DNA of 64,000 nucleotides from Ascaris suum. Lineage: Eukaryota; Nematoda; Chromadorea; Rhabditida; Ascarididae. The notes under the pieces were generated by a model. The model had not been told where the DNA came from, did not search any database, and saw only the letters and a program-made list of their open reading frames with translations. Below are positions 38,301 through 53,300 of the stretch, piece by piece (the stretch's first letter is position 1; each line of letters opens with the position of its first letter). The stretch covers positions 3,915,213-3,979,212 of the forward strand of contig CM024172.1 of the NCBI GenBank assembly GCA_013433145.1. Reading direction: 5' to 3'. The translations under genes and the position numbers were made by a program.

Positions 38301-41300
38301 CAAAAGCACTTATGTCATGTGCTGAAGCGCTATAGCCGGTGAATCGATGTGCTGAAATCATCGGACAATGAGCTTTAGTGACCCGTGCAAGGGATGTTTT
38401 TTGAATGCGGTGAAGCATGAGACTGTCGGAGTGTTTCGTTGATTGTTGCGTGCAGCAGGTTAATTTCGTTGATGTGTCTGCATCGTGTATCATCATTATT
38501 GTTGGCATAGAATAGCGCCGCATGAAAGCATGCCATCGTCCATTGTGAGTAATACTTTTGTTGATGTGGGTGACGCTTTGTTGTGAGCCTCACAGCAGGA
38601 TTGCAGAAAGGGGCATATTTCAAGAGAGAGGGGCGATGGCCTTACAAATGTGCACTTTCTGCTTGATTATTTTGAAGAAATGTGTCGCCGTCGTCGTCAC
38701 CTTGATAATAGAATTTTCAGTGAAATGCCATTTCTATCATAGGCAGCTTCTTTGTGTTGACAGTCTTGAGATCGTTCGAATATTTCTCAAAGGACATGAA
38801 TTTAGAGAGAAGGGAATTTTGGAAGGAAGAGAGGGGCCAGGGCGATGCGGATTAAGTTGAATACGACTTTGGGGTTATCCGTTTCTCAGAACAAGAAAAG
38901 TGGTCTCATTTCAAGTTATTTCTTTCTTTTCCTCTTTTCGTTTCGTAGGTTCAGATCACTCATATTCATAATTCAGTTTTTCTTTTTTTGCATATTTAAT
39001 TAAATTCTGTCATAGTTCTTGATCGTTTTCGTTTCGAACCGTTTAGCTTTATGAAGCATTGAATTTTATATTCTTCTTTTTTTGTTTCGACGGGCTACTT
39101 ATTTACAATGCAACAATTTTTTGAGAATGGCTAGCACATATCGCGCATTTCCATAGAACTATCTTTTTTAATGTTGTTAATGCTCGATGCTTAGGGACGC
39201 TTCTTACATTGCTTGGTGCTTTCAAAGCGGCAAAGAGCAAAAAGAAATCCGCATCAAAGTTGCTGTCGTAACGGAAGTTCTTTTTCTTTGAATGCTCAAA
39301 TCTGGTTTTACATCATTAGGAGATTTGTTTCACGATTATTTACTGTCACGTTCACCTTACAAATAAATAATTCCTGGCATAGCTTCACTGCAGAGGAATT
39401 TATTTGTTATTGATAATTGCTGTGAAACTGCGAGATTGCAATCAATGAACCTGAGAATTTTGATGGAGAGGGGAAGGGGGAACGATTCGCTGATAGAAGT
39501 TTTGCTGTTTCTTTAGCAGGTTGCTTTTCTGTTCCATTCAACGAGTCATATTAAGGTGAGAATGTCGGAAACGATATGCTGCACTCATCGGAACAACTTT
39601 ACTGATGTGCTTCGGCGTGATTGCTGTTTGAAGTGCAATCGTGGGAAATATGTAAATGAGCGGTATGAGTCAAAGTACGAACATATAAAGGATGGGCACA
39701 TGTCCTTTCGGAAGACCAACTCCCGCACAAGGAATTTGAATATATTCGACGTTGTTGACCTCGGTGATGCTGCGAAATACGAACGCAAATACCACTGCAT
39801 TTTGTTGAAGGAATTCTTCCCTATAAATATTACAATAAAGCGAACAGCGATTTCTAATCGGCGATTATCTCTTGTTGATTCAAAACGCTGTAGGGTTTGT
39901 ACGTCAGATGTGCGTATAGTAAACTTTGAGAGTAAAGGTCGCGAAGGGGGGTGAAGCCTGGATAAGACAGGTTTATTGTACCTCATTCGGTGATTGCAAA
40001 AGGAAGGAGAAGGCCGAGGTATTAAGATTCCATATAGATGCGACGTTCGTTTGAGGTTTATGACAGTGATGACGATAAGATTTGGTGTGCAACATTATTC
40101 GAGAATAATTAAATTGGTGTTTTAAGTGCTCGGGTAATTAAGTCTAGTGCTGCTAACTCATTTCAGATAGAGAGTCCTGTAACCGCAAAACACCGCACAA
40201 TTCTTATACGAAAGGGTTGGCAGTCTACGAGAAGGGCTCGAAGCTAATTGAATGTTCCAGTTTATTTCAGGTATCTTTATCATTCTCTCTTTTCAGTTTT
40301 GTTTTTACTGCTCTCTCCCCCTTCTCCTCTTACCTGCCGCTGGCCATTGTACACCTTGATTCAATTGCTCTGCCTTTCAGGTAATACCTTGAATGGACTT
40401 CCTTTTGGAGCCGTGGCGATAGTCGCCTTCTTGATGAGGAAAAAATACAAAATTGAAGAGCTTTATTGCTTGGCCACTTTTCATATATAATGAGTGATTT
40501 GAAATGGATTTGTTTTCAATCTTGTTCGGTGATAAGAAATAGCCCACAATATTTCGTTTAGTTGTTGTGATTCTGCAACCATTTGTATCTTTTATCGTTT
40601 CATGCCAAATAAACGCGACAGGTCGATATTTTATTGCTGTTTGTTGGTTGCGAGATGAATGTTCTTCGCGAAACCGTTGAAAAGTTTCGTTTTGTTTTTT
40701 AGTTGTGTTGCGTCATAAATTTTCCAGGCGCACTCACTGAGGGCTTGTTTGCGTTTTTTGAGAGAGAGAGAGAGAGAGATCAGAGCGGAATGTTGCACTA
40801 GCAGCCATTTTTGGCATGCCTCACTAAATAAGTTGACAGATCGCGTCGTTGCGTGTTGAATCGAAACGAGGCTGAGGAGAGGACGATTATCCTGTTGTTG
40901 CGCGATGCGATTGGTCCTTAGAAAATGTTCGTGTTTACCGAAATGAGGGTTCGCCTTTCAGGAAGCGTTCATCTTATTGCCTATAAAGCACGTAGGCGTA
41001 CAAATACCCAAGTTAAAAGAGGATTTTAAATGTTTTTGTATATGATAGAAGTCGGCGTTTAGTCTTTCGCTTGAAACCTCTTAAAGAACCTGATGATTCG
41101 ACAGTTAGCTATTAGCCGTGCCAATGAATTTCTTTGGCTCGCATATACGATTGCACCGGCCGTTAAGACCTGTCACCTTGGACCATCATATATTGTCAAT
41201 AGATTTTTATCCCGACTCAACAAATAGTAATGTCACCATCGTCGTTTGCGCTGTCAGTAATGCTTGTGATAGTGGCGATGTATATAACGCCGGTTATAAT

Positions 41301-44300
41301 ATAACGTGTAAAAATGATACAATGGTGATGGCACACGGTCGTTATTCATTTACACTTGTGTTCATCTTACAGGGACGATGTCGCTGGAGGAATCTCTATA
41401 ACATCGACCAGAAGGATGTTATTAGAGAATCACAGCGGAACGTGGTCGCGAACGATAGGTTCTCATCGACCGTCATTTTTGTGGGTGCAGGTCCGCCAAA
41501 CGAAGACGGCATACCTAGTAAGTTAATTATTATAGTTATCCTCAGCTGTATGGTTTATGCTTGAGAGATGTTTCAACAGTTGCGCATAAGAAAATGGAGC
41601 CGTGGTTATCTAAAAGGCATTTCTTGGTTGGTCTAGTTTTTCGTTCTTGAAATATTCATTTCGTTTTGTGCCCCTATGCAGCTGTGGCGTAGTGGAATGA
41701 AAATACCGCCGCTTTTATGCCACAGCAAAGGTAACTTTCGTTGCCTTCTCCAAGAAGAGAGGCTTCATCCTCGCAGAAAATTGTTTCGCTTCTTTATAGA
41801 GCTTTGGGGAACGGAGCAAACTCGACGTTCAAACGCAAATATTATAACCTCAAAATGCAAGGAGTGTATTGCATTTTCCACGGAGTCATTTCAGGAGATG
41901 TTCTCTATGTAGCATCGACATATGCACAAAATGGAAGCTATTGGGATGACGTACCAGCAGTTGCATCTTTATCACTCGCACAGGAAACTCTGTTCGACGT
42001 GTCAGTGCAGGGTGTCGGCACGGGTACTGAAATCAAAATGGAAAGGCAATTCAGAGGACAATACAAGTAACGCTTCCAATAGCATATAGAACTGTGTTTT
42101 GCTGGAAAAGCGCGCTCATGGGGTGTACGGATTCGCGTAATCGATGTTGCTTGATTAATTTAACAGTCGGAACGTTCGCAGTAGGAGGGTTCTCGTAAGT
42201 GAGTACCTTCAATTGGAACTAAGAATCGTAACGTGTGTTTAGGTACTCGAAACATAGCAAAGTTTGAGACTGATATCGGTTAAGTGACTCTTCGGTTGCG
42301 TTATATATTACTGTGAAACTATGTCCATCGAGCGTTTATAAGGAACTTTCCAAAACAGTGTAGTCGTCATAAAATATTTCATCACAATTTGCCTCCCTCC
42401 ATCCACTGTTTTGGTCTCCTTTGTCCTCTTTCATTCACAATCTGTCGTCCATATGTGAAATATTTTGCCTATTTGAAGTATTTTCTTTCAAGGATTGAAT
42501 ACGTCGGTGGATTTCAAAGCGGTCGGTTTGCGTATTTCGCAACTCGGCAACCAAAGGGTTACATTCCTGGAGGCAATGCATTCCCGATAATCTCGAAGTT
42601 GGTCCGTGTCTGTACTACTGATGCACATTTCTGGAGCTATACGGAAGTACCGCTGGAGTGTGGCCGAGGCAACGAGACGTACAACTTGCTCACTGACGTC
42701 TACCTGTCGAAACCTGGTTACGACCTTGCTTCCTCGCTTGGCATGAGGTTGTCTGTTTTTTTTAATATCTCGCCTTTTCATCACTCTGTATTTTGACGCC
42801 GCCTAGGGGATTAGGTAGTAAGGTAGAGAACAGGAGATGATATTGGAAGCGGCGTGCTTGAATGCTTGAAAAGAATTCGTTGACATAGGAGTGGCTCTGT
42901 CTTATTAAGTGTTACGGATGTTGGCCGGATTTTTATGTTTCCGGTGTTGCCCGTTCGCGGCAAAAGAATTCGATTCTTTTGCCAACCTCCGTGTACAGAT
43001 GAGAATTGGATTCGGGCAGGATAAATGAAAAGGACTTGTTTACGCTACCCTTGAAAATCATTTCATTAATTGTAATCGTATTTTTCGTTAAATGACACAT
43101 GTGCTCTCGTAGTTCGATTGTTAGGAGGATCTGTAAGGATAGAAAGACGCTAATAATACCATTCCTTTCATATGACGGTTCTCTCAATCAAAGTCGTTGC
43201 ATCCTTATCGCTTTCTCCTCTGTAGCGACTTCGTTCCAGTTCCGATTTACATTTATATTAAAGATTGATACGTAGGAACATAACATGTTTTGTAGTGTGG
43301 AGGATGATATATTGTATGCGGTGTTCGTCGAGGGAACCGGAGTCGACAAATCGATACCAACCGCGCACAGTGCTCTTTGTGTCTATCCAATGGCCGCTGT
43401 TGAGAGAATTTTCCTCGACAACATCGAAATTTGTTTTCGTGGTGAAAACGACAAGGTTTTTATTTTATTTATTTGGCATTGACTAATTACTAAATGACTA
43501 AATCAGCCGTTTGCACCCTCTGTTGTATTTGTTGCGTTTTTTAAAGCTTCTCTCTCATGACAATTAGACATGTTTTTGGTGTTGGCCGACATGTGCACCC
43601 CGATATTGCGTCTCCGACATACGTGTTCCCGACATTGGCATTCCCACTATTTGTCGGCTATATATCTTCAACGAATGAGGGATGTAGCGCCTAACAATGA
43701 TATTTTAGTGCTCTTCCGTGGAATTTATTTTTTCATCGTTCATTTTTTGGATAGCTACGTTTTGGTTTTTATACCGTTTTTTCACCTCGGTCATTCAATT
43801 CGTGGGAGCAGTTTCGTCTACCTTTGCCTTGGAAGGGAAAGGGTGTGAGTTGAGTTGAATTCATTAGTCAGAGACAGGAATATTGGCACAAAGAAGGAAC
43901 GTGATCAGCGTGTGGTATTACTGTGTGTGTGTGTGTGGGTCATTAATTGTAAATTGCTATGCGGGGAATAACATCGGCTCACTTTGTTGTTGCGACGAGG
44001 ATCAGTTAGTTCGCAGTGCAGTTTCGTAGACCTCTTTGAATTGACGATCCGTTCGCAAATCGAAACTCTCTTTCATCGTCCTCTGAATGCTCTCACATGA
44101 TTGTTCGCATAGAAGAAAGGGTCGATGGTAGGTCAAGGAAGGAGGGCCATCATCATTTTTCTAAATTGCACATTGCGCGGATTGTTCTTTATTAACTCTG
44201 TCGTGAGGGGGTGAAAGGGTCTCCGAAAGCGATGGTGACGCTCTAAACATGCCTACGTTTCAGACGTTTTGAAATGGCTAATCTCTTTTGAAAGTGACGT

Positions 44301-47300
44301 TTTAAAATAAGCCAGAAAGCACTGGTCTAACAAGACTGAAGACATCAGTCTAACGAAATTCTTTGATATAATTTGTCAGCAGTGACGTTTTCTTGGCGAA
44401 CAAGGCAACATCCGTGTCTCTTTTTTCCACATCCGTTGTATCCACAGACGACGCACTTTTGCTTCGCTGAACACTTCAAACAAACGCTGCATTGTGTTGA
44501 CTGAAGTGATACCTTATAATATAAGAATAGACAAACAAGCACGACAATACTGTAGCATACGCTATCATGCCGCGACTTTGTCGGCACGATCCCATATCTG
44601 TAGTGATGATAATAGAGCCTAATTATATGAACAGACTGAGTGGAGTGGAACGATTTTGGCAGCAGTTTTATTTGAAGATTATGATGATAGTTTTGCCGCT
44701 ATGTAATATAGGTGGAACATTTTGACGGGACGGAATTAATGGAGAGGATGCGTTTTGATACGATGCAGATGTGCTGCTTGCTTCTGCCTGACAAACGATA
44801 AGGAGCTGCTTGGTATGATCACATTAATGGCCCTTTTTGTTGGAAAGAGATGGGTTGTTAGATGCTTGCAGAGGACAAGAGAGTCTTTTGTGAGGGAGAG
44901 AAAAATTGAGCATCCCATCTGGAGATGACGGCAGTGATAATAGTTCGGTTTTGACGCTTCATGTTGCGATGAACGCTGGCTGTCTGCAGCTACACATAAA
45001 TTAGCATCCCGTAACCTTCGTTCTTATTATTGTTGTTGATTCCTAACAATGGAGTATAAAACAAACTCATATGAGTGGGTTACTTGCAGAATCTGCCATG
45101 GTTTAAATCGGCTGAACGATGCCAACAGACGAAGTTCAGTGGACAAGAAGTGTTGTGTGGTAAAGATGTGAATAGCTATATTGGTGGTGACATAGCTATC
45201 GAGGCAAGACCTGTGCTGACGACGAAAGACGCACGATTCAGCGCCATCGCCACCAATACGACACGTGCTAATACAGTGGCGTTCATTGGCACATATGATG
45301 GTCGGCTTCTGAAAGTTGGTTTTTAAAAGAATCCATATTCTACATTGCGAGTAATCTTGTCTAAAGTCGGTTATGGGAACGACAAATGCTTCACATGATT
45401 AGCGTTTTCTATGAAAACTATAGAATAAAGTCATATAAAAGTTGATCTTAAGGTTTTAAGGCGATAGCAGTTGTTATCATTTGCTTTTCTGTTTGCAGTT
45501 TTCGGCAGAAATTACTACAGCTGTGAATCATGCTGTAACTATGCTTAAAACTTGAGCTGTGCTCGAACGCTGTGCATATATTGCAGTGTTTTTAATTAAT
45601 AAGTTGTTTACGTTTAACAGCTTACTGCGCTGAGCATTTTATTACTGCAAAGTTCTTAGTTGTTTTCATTTCAAATATTGTTCTCCCTCTTCTCCTCCCT
45701 CATAGGAACATTCGCGTGCTATTCAAAGCGTTTTGCATGCAGTTTTGTCGTACTGCTACTTGTGGATTTCTGTTCTCTTCTTCAGTAATATTTTCTTGCA
45801 GTGTGCCAGTTTTGTTTTTCAGTAATTTCTGTTGAGCTGAATTACTTGCAGTTTCTTCTGATTTTTCATCCAATTCGTTCGCGTAGTCATTTTTTTCAGT
45901 GGATAGAAAAAAGGGATGGGGATGATTCATACGCATAGGAAACGGAGTGCAGAAAGGAAATCTGCAAAGGTCTTACCATTAAAATGGCATGGCTGAGGCG
46001 CTATTGAGATCACTTTGTGTAGATTCCTCCTCAAAGGCAAATCCATTCCGTTTTTTGAGATATGTTTTGATTGAAGTAGAAAGTTGATTCCCATTTTCTA
46101 CTTCATATGTAATCTTTTATAAACTCCGCATTTGTTTTCGTGAATCCTTAATTAGTTTTCTGTTGTCGTTATTCGTTTCAAGGCGGTCGTTGAGAATCGT
46201 ACGGCGGGTTTTGTTTATCGAACACTCGAAATTGGAGGCGGCAAGCCGGTGTTGCAAGATCTCGAGTTGGACGGCACTGGTGATCACGTTTATGTACTCA
46301 CGCCAAGCTCGGTAAGACTTTTTTCACTTTCTTCTTTGTTGCCTCGTTCTCGTCATTGACGCATTTCTGAATCATCACATTTAGTTGTTACAGCAAGCCA
46401 CACCGACATTAACTGTTATATTAGTTTTAATAATGCTATATGATTATTCGAGGCATTCGATTGGACCCAAACCGCAGACGCGAAGTGCTAATTCCAAATC
46501 TAAGCAAAGTAATCCAAAAGAGCACCGCATTACAATCGAAAATATTTTGCCGGTCACCGACAATCAGCTAAATAAAGATATATTTTAAAGAAAGCACTGC
46601 GACGAACCAATAATAAATGCTTCAAATGTATTGAAGAAACGCTGAAGTGCTCTTATATTAATGAAGCATTATAAGAGAGCACTTAGCTCATTCATGCGCA
46701 TGTTCGATGTTTACTGCTTATGGCTGCGTTAAAGCGCGTCGTAGAGTGCTCGAGGCAATGCATGCACTCAGCACCCGCTTAGCCGTTTCAGTGTTGGCCT
46801 GTTATATAAGAAATTTCTTGTGTGCGGACGAGAGAGGATTTGCATTTCCTTATTCTAATGACATTCACTGAAGCGCGATTCGCTCTATTTGACTGCAGTG
46901 AGATAGTGTTTTATTTGAAGTTTTAATTGCGGGGCGAACATAAAATTCTTGCCTTTGAGAAACTTGCATATGCGTACATTGATCTCCGACGATAAGAGAG
47001 GGATTTTTTCGCTGAGGGATTCACTGATAAGGCTTTTGACTGAATTGGTTCCCACTGATTTAATTTGCAAAACACGACACTGTCATAAAACATTCGGGTC
47101 GACGTGTAGGATATATAGCTGTGTGTGGGCAAATATTGTTAGATTCCTTTTAAGGTAAGCAAAGTGAAGGTTCGCCACTGCGGAGGTGCCGGCGATTGTG
47201 AGAGTTGTTTGTCGCAAAGGGATCCCTACTGTGGATGGTGTGTGCTAAACAACGGCTGTGTACCCGAAGGAGAATGCACCAAGTCGATACCATCAACGCC

Positions 47301-50300
47301 GCATGATTGGCTCACTTTCCGCACTGGAAAATGTCCACTGTAAGCGATAGCTTCCTCTTTGCGTTGTTTAGAGTATTCTGGTTGTTCGTCCGTAATGACA
47401 GCTTCTCCACTTCCCTGATTTGAACACTCCTATGGCATACATGTTTTGGCAAATGATCTCGAAAGGAGCAGCTCAAAGATGAGTCAAAGGTCATAGCAGG
47501 ATAGATCAAAAAAGAATAAATACCTCCGAGCTTTCTCCTGGATAATTTGTGAATATGTAGTTGCTGGATTATTTGATGCGCAATATGTGTACCAGTCGAT
47601 TGTCGACAGTGTTTGTGTCCTTTGAAATGATTCAATGAGGGGCGTCTTCGAAGTTGAAAACTGCTCGGCATGTCCGTTCGTAAAAATGAAGTCGCAATAA
47701 ACGAATCAGTTATAAGTGAGGAACCGAATTTGGAGTGTGCAGTGAGCGTAAATGATAAAACACGTCAGCAGGCGAATAATTTACACGGCGAATTATTTTC
47801 ACTTCTGTGAAATGTAGTTAATTTCGCAAAATGAGCATCTTTGACGTTCTCATGATATTTCTTATAAATTTGCATGGTGCACTAAACCAACAATTTAGCT
47901 CATTGATGTAACAACAGTATTTTTGTTACGCTTAGAGTCTCTTAGGTATTAGTGAGATAGTGGTTACGGGTAGATGCGATATGACACTGAAGGGATTTAT
48001 ACGTTGAAGTGCACACTCTTAGGATGGTGGTGGACCCATCATAGATGGTTTGATTCATCCCTCTATCGTCTTCCAGATCATCACTCTTCCTTTTCATCGT
48101 CGTTTCCCTTTTTCCATTTTCTCTTTGAAATTGGCCGAAGCACCTGCCCTCAGCGACATGATTCGAGTACTCACAAATACGGGAGTCTCGTTTCAACAAG
48201 TCAAATGAGTGAAATACAACGATCGAGCCCTTGTATTTGCTCGTCCTTTATTGCTCAAGGAATAGAGGGATTGGATTTCTTCGCTTTGTGCAATCAAACA
48301 AATTGTTCTTTTACTGCATAGTTGGAGTTGTTGCTTACATAGTCATTCGTTGAAATTCTTTATTATTTGCATTGCAAATTACTAGTTTTGCAGAATAATG
48401 CATCTTCGCACGAGGGAAAGGGGTAAAGGGAGGGGGAGGAAGAATCTATTGCATTTTCAGAGTCTAGTTATTCAGGCGTTGCAATTGTTAAGCACGTTTT
48501 GTTCAGGATTCGTTCAGTGGAACCGGATAAGATGCAGATTACGAGCGCTTCTTATTTGAACATTGAGCTTGAGAACTTGCCGAGTCTTGGTGGCCAGCTG
48601 ACATGTATCTTCGACTTTGGCAACGCGTCAGGTCCCGTAACGATGGTTGCCGAGCAGAGTGGTGCGACGGAGTCAAGAGTAAGGTGAGCGCAACCTTTGT
48701 TTGAAGGTCTAATTAACGAAGGGAGCGTGTCGCAATGGAAGTGGAGAAAATTAATCTCAACAGTGTGAAGCAGTGGAGGTGAAGTTGCTTGATGCTGTCA
48801 CGTGGAAAGAGAGGTGACTTAAGTGTGACGTCTGCGCTGGCAGATGCATATAATGGTACTAGGGGAAGAAATCTTTCCACTGAAATGGCATTTAAATACA
48901 GTCAACGTTGTGCTCTACCACCTCCATCCCTAAGGAACATTCGGACGTTTTATCACTGCACGTATTAGTGAGTACTCCACTGCCCATAACCACATGCAGC
49001 AGTGTGCATCATGGGTTCCTGAAGGGGCATCAAGTCACCTATCAGCAACCGTCTTCGCCATCATTTGTATGCATATCTGCTACTCACGATCGTAGTTTGA
49101 CAACTGCAGACAGCTTTCGCTGCTCATTGTTCAATGCCTTCAATTTTTGTGGTTGCCACTGTTTACAAGGAAATTCCAAGTGGCATCGCTATTTTGGTTA
49201 TTCGAACATTTTTAAATGACTGTATTTCGTTACCGGGAAGACAGAGTTTATACGAATTGCGCTGCAGAAAGTAAATTGCAAAACATTATTTTCTGCCGTC
49301 GCTGATGCTTAGGTTTGCTGCCATCAAGACCTCGAGGCCGGTTGCATAAGTTTGTGCGTTTTTGCTGCAGTGATATGCGTTTTGCACTAACTGCATAAGC
49401 AGGCTTCTATTCTTTGATTAACCTTCACGAATCTAGTGTTTGCCAAACACGAAAAGGTCGAGCAGGGCGGGCTGTCAATAACGTGAAAGAACCCTGTGAT
49501 TTTAGGTGTCCGACTCCGTCGTTGACGCGTCTACCGAAGATTCCAACTGATTCACAGAGTCTGGCAGCACGATTGGCTATCGCAGGTAGTGTCGATGGAC
49601 CTCCGTTGGCGTTTACCAACTTTACCTTCTACGATTGCTCGCGTTTCACGTCATGTGGTGCTTGTGTCAGCAGTGCGTTCCCTTGCGATTGGTGCATTGA
49701 ATCGGATCAGTGTGTTGCGGGCACAACAACAGAAAATCGATGTCGCGCCCAGCATATCGTTAATGGACTTGCGGTATGCTCAGATGTTTGTTTCGCATAG
49801 AGGTTGCTTCAATGATTTCCTCATAGTGGAAGACTAATACCGAATATCTGCAGCGTGAGGTGGGTTGCTCATGTGTATTGATGTCACCCGCTTGTCTGTT
49901 CCACTTAATACCAAACGGTTTGTCACATTTGATCATAAAAATTGTTGTTGGGGCACTTGAGAGGCCTTAAGTCGAACTTGCATTCTGGAGAATTAAATGG
50001 AAGAGTCATGCAGCGATCATAGCTCAAAGCTTTCGCAATTTTATATGACTTCTCTTGCACCTATGTCAAAGTATTATTACGCAGCTTCAGATTGATAATT
50101 TAATGAATACATAGATAATAATCAATCGTTTTTTACCGTTCACATTTAATGAATCAGCCACAATTCTTACGGGAATAAGCAATTACAAAGGGTTTTAAAA
50201 TACATGAAAGTTCCATCCATAATCCAGCTCGCCACACTCTGCTATCCGAGATGAGGTTTCCCAAGAACTGATCTTTGAAATTCACATTTAATCTCATTTT

Positions 50301-53300
50301 ATTTCTCTGTTCAACAGATTACACGCTGAAGTCGTAACAACGTCCGGATAAATACCAAAGTTGATTCCTACGATTTCAGCTGGGTATTTATTTTTCACTA
50401 TGTAAAGGTGTAGTAATGAATTGGTCAAGTCACCGATGTGATTGACCTTGCCGAATGTTTCCACTTCTTTCAACTCTATAAAAATTTATAGGAGTGCTGC
50501 TGTGTGGGTTATCGAAGTGAATATAAGATTCGCCGAATTGTCTTCTGAGCACTTTCCCCTTCGAATTTATCTCCTTATTGTGAGCGATTAAATGTAAGAG
50601 TGGGTTTATCGTGCAGTTAAGTGACATGTACTTTAGAGAATTGGGCCATCACGACGCAAAGGACCCTCTCATTGTCCTCATATGGTGGCCGATGAATTAG
50701 AATTCTACGTTGCATCCGGCAAAACGAGGCAGATATCGGTGCGAGCAAAGAATTTACTCGATTTTATGACAGATTTCAAGTGCCAATTGAAAATTGAACA
50801 CAGCGTTCATGAAAGACTCGCCAGGAAGCAAGGAGACGTTATTATGTTCGTTGCTTATTATACTTCTTTGAGATATTGTTATTGGTCGGGTGCATATTTT
50901 ATAATTTCAAATTGTGAAGCAATAAATGAAAGTTATGTAAATCTTATGCAGGAATTTCCGTAAAGCTTGTTCACAGTGAAAATGAGTCATAGGGAAGCTT
51001 GCTGTAACTTGCTTCGCTTTCGATTGCATTTATGAGATTCGAATTCGGTTGTTTGGACACCGTGTTCGTTAAGCTGGTTTTCATCTTGAAGCAGACATAT
51101 GTCACGAGCTTTGTTCTGTTTTGAAGACGGCTATTCGGTTAGTCTCATTTTAGGTTTGCTTCATATTGACTCTATGAATCGAGGTGCATGCTTTGTAATA
51201 TTTGGAATCCGTCTAGTAGATTTTGATTGATCCGCTTGTTCAGCTCTTCAGTTGGGAGATGGAGCAAGAGGTAATCTCATCTGTACAGTTCAGCTGATCT
51301 TCAATAGAAAATTGAGGGCAGGTTATCTGGAAAGGAAAAAACTATTTGTAAAAGAGGGGAAAAAAGAAAGCCGAAACTAGACGAAGAAATTTTCTTTAAT
51401 CTGACTAGGTCTGTAATCTCCATCAATTGAAGTCGGAACGAAGTTGTAATTCCAAGTTGTAGGCCGATCTGGAAGACCTTGCTGGTAATGATAATAATTA
51501 TGGCGTTGGTAGTAGTAGGAGTATCTGTAATCAGGAATAATTGTGACGATGCTTTGTTCAGATGTGAAGTGATGAAATTCGATTATTATGGACCGGGTAT
51601 GGGCAATGGTATGGCAATAGCGAATTTCTCAGTAGTATGGTCAACGGAGGGTCAACAAGGTGGACATGTGCTTGACAATAGTCAAGGTATTCGAGTGGTT
51701 ATCTACAAGTGTGAAATGCTCGCGTCGAGTTGTGGCCTTTGCTTGGCGTTAAGTGATAAAAAATTCGAATGCGGTTGGTGCTCTTCGGAAAGACAGTGTA
51801 CCCGCCCGGATAAGTGCCCGATTGAGAGTGCTGACGATTGGCTCAACAGGTGACTTTTATTTGCTTTTTTATTTATAGAATACTCTTAGCGTACTATCAG
51901 AAACTAGCGTCAGCTGTGAACGAATTTGAAGAAGTATTGTTGCTTACTTGTTTATATTACATATCCTGAAGCATGTGGCTATATGGAAGACGCTATTTTG
52001 CCATAATTTATTACTGAATTGAAAAAGTGATGTGGAGGCGTCCAAAAATTACGTAAAACGATTTGCATTTTTTATTGGATTTCGCTTCCAATTTATTGAT
52101 ACAGCCTTAGATTTTCTTGACTCTTTACGTTTCGATTTCAGGACTCAATTGTGTCCGTATCCAGTAATCACAGATTTCAACCCGAAAAAGGGACCTCTTG
52201 CTGGACGAACATTGGTGTGTTGAAATTCTTATCATTCTGCTATCTCCCATTTACCAAGTTGCAAGCAACCAACTGCTCGAACTAGTGTATTGTTAGCTGA
52301 CATTTGATGCGCTTCGCTGTTAAAACCTGAAGTTGAAAGTAAAACAGTTCATTGATAGTTGAGATTAGTGATGCGTCATTGCATATTGACCAGCATGCAA
52401 ATTGTTTGTTATTTCACTTCATTCGCTGTGAGGATTGCGTCTCCGAAGGTAATTTCACTGCGAGAAAAATGCTGCACATATTTTTAAAACACCGCTTAGT
52501 TCGTCTATTTCTAGTCCATTTCTTGCTTGTTAAGGTTTCTTTTAGCATTTTTTCCGTCCTCTTTCGTTCTAATGGCTGCAAGAGTGAGTGCATTTTGATT
52601 GATGTTTACGTTTTACGTCGTTTGCATTAATAATCTCTTGAATGACCCAATTTTAGTAAGGGCTATTGTGCTTACGAGCTAGTTGCGCACGTTATTGAAT
52701 TCGCTGAAGTGCGCCTCATGAATTTTTCATTTTACCCTTCATATTGGCCATTTCATTTCACTTGATCGTCCATAGTGTAGAAATCGTTGATGCCTTCCGA
52801 TGATTGTTATTTACGGGGGTTCAGCGAAAGTTCTGCGATTAAATCTTGCTTTTGAATCGACGATTTCTTGTTCGATTAGGTGTATACTCTATAAAAAGTG
52901 CTTGCCATGAGCTGCAGCTGGCATATTTGCGATGATAAAAGAGCTCTTGCTGAAATTTTTTCTACCTCCTTCCTTTTTCCAATATTTTTAACACTTATTT
53001 CGGGCATAATTTGTTGACTAAGAAGTGAGGTAGTTATCGTGCGAGTCTGAAGTGAACTAAGAAATTTGGCGTTAACTTAAAATCCTAATCACCTATGCGA
53101 AGGTGAGGTTGTTAAGGGCTGCACTCTTATAAGGGAGCCAGTTTTGAGTGATTCCACTCATTTCGTCATTGCAGCGCTACTGAGGGCCATTAATAAATTC
53201 CTTCCGGAGCAGAAAATAGAGTGCAGCTTTTTGTATGTAAGTTAAATGGAATGTGGGATTAATGTGATGTTTAGCGGTTAAGATTTTATAGGAAAGCTCT

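Noticed and set aside
45700..45936. Acidic/Asn-rich - strand ORF in plexin intron 8.
   Set aside because: The sense strand is T-rich here, so the antisense is A-rich and yields Lys/Glu/Asn runs by composition alone.
46645..46684. Imperfect hairpin in plexin intron 9, considered as a microRNA precursor.
   Set aside because: Stem is only about 12 bp with a bulge, far shorter than a microRNA precursor.
47415..47425. B-box-like GATTTGAAC as hint of a second tRNA gene.
   Set aside because: No acceptor, D or anticodon stems can be formed around it.
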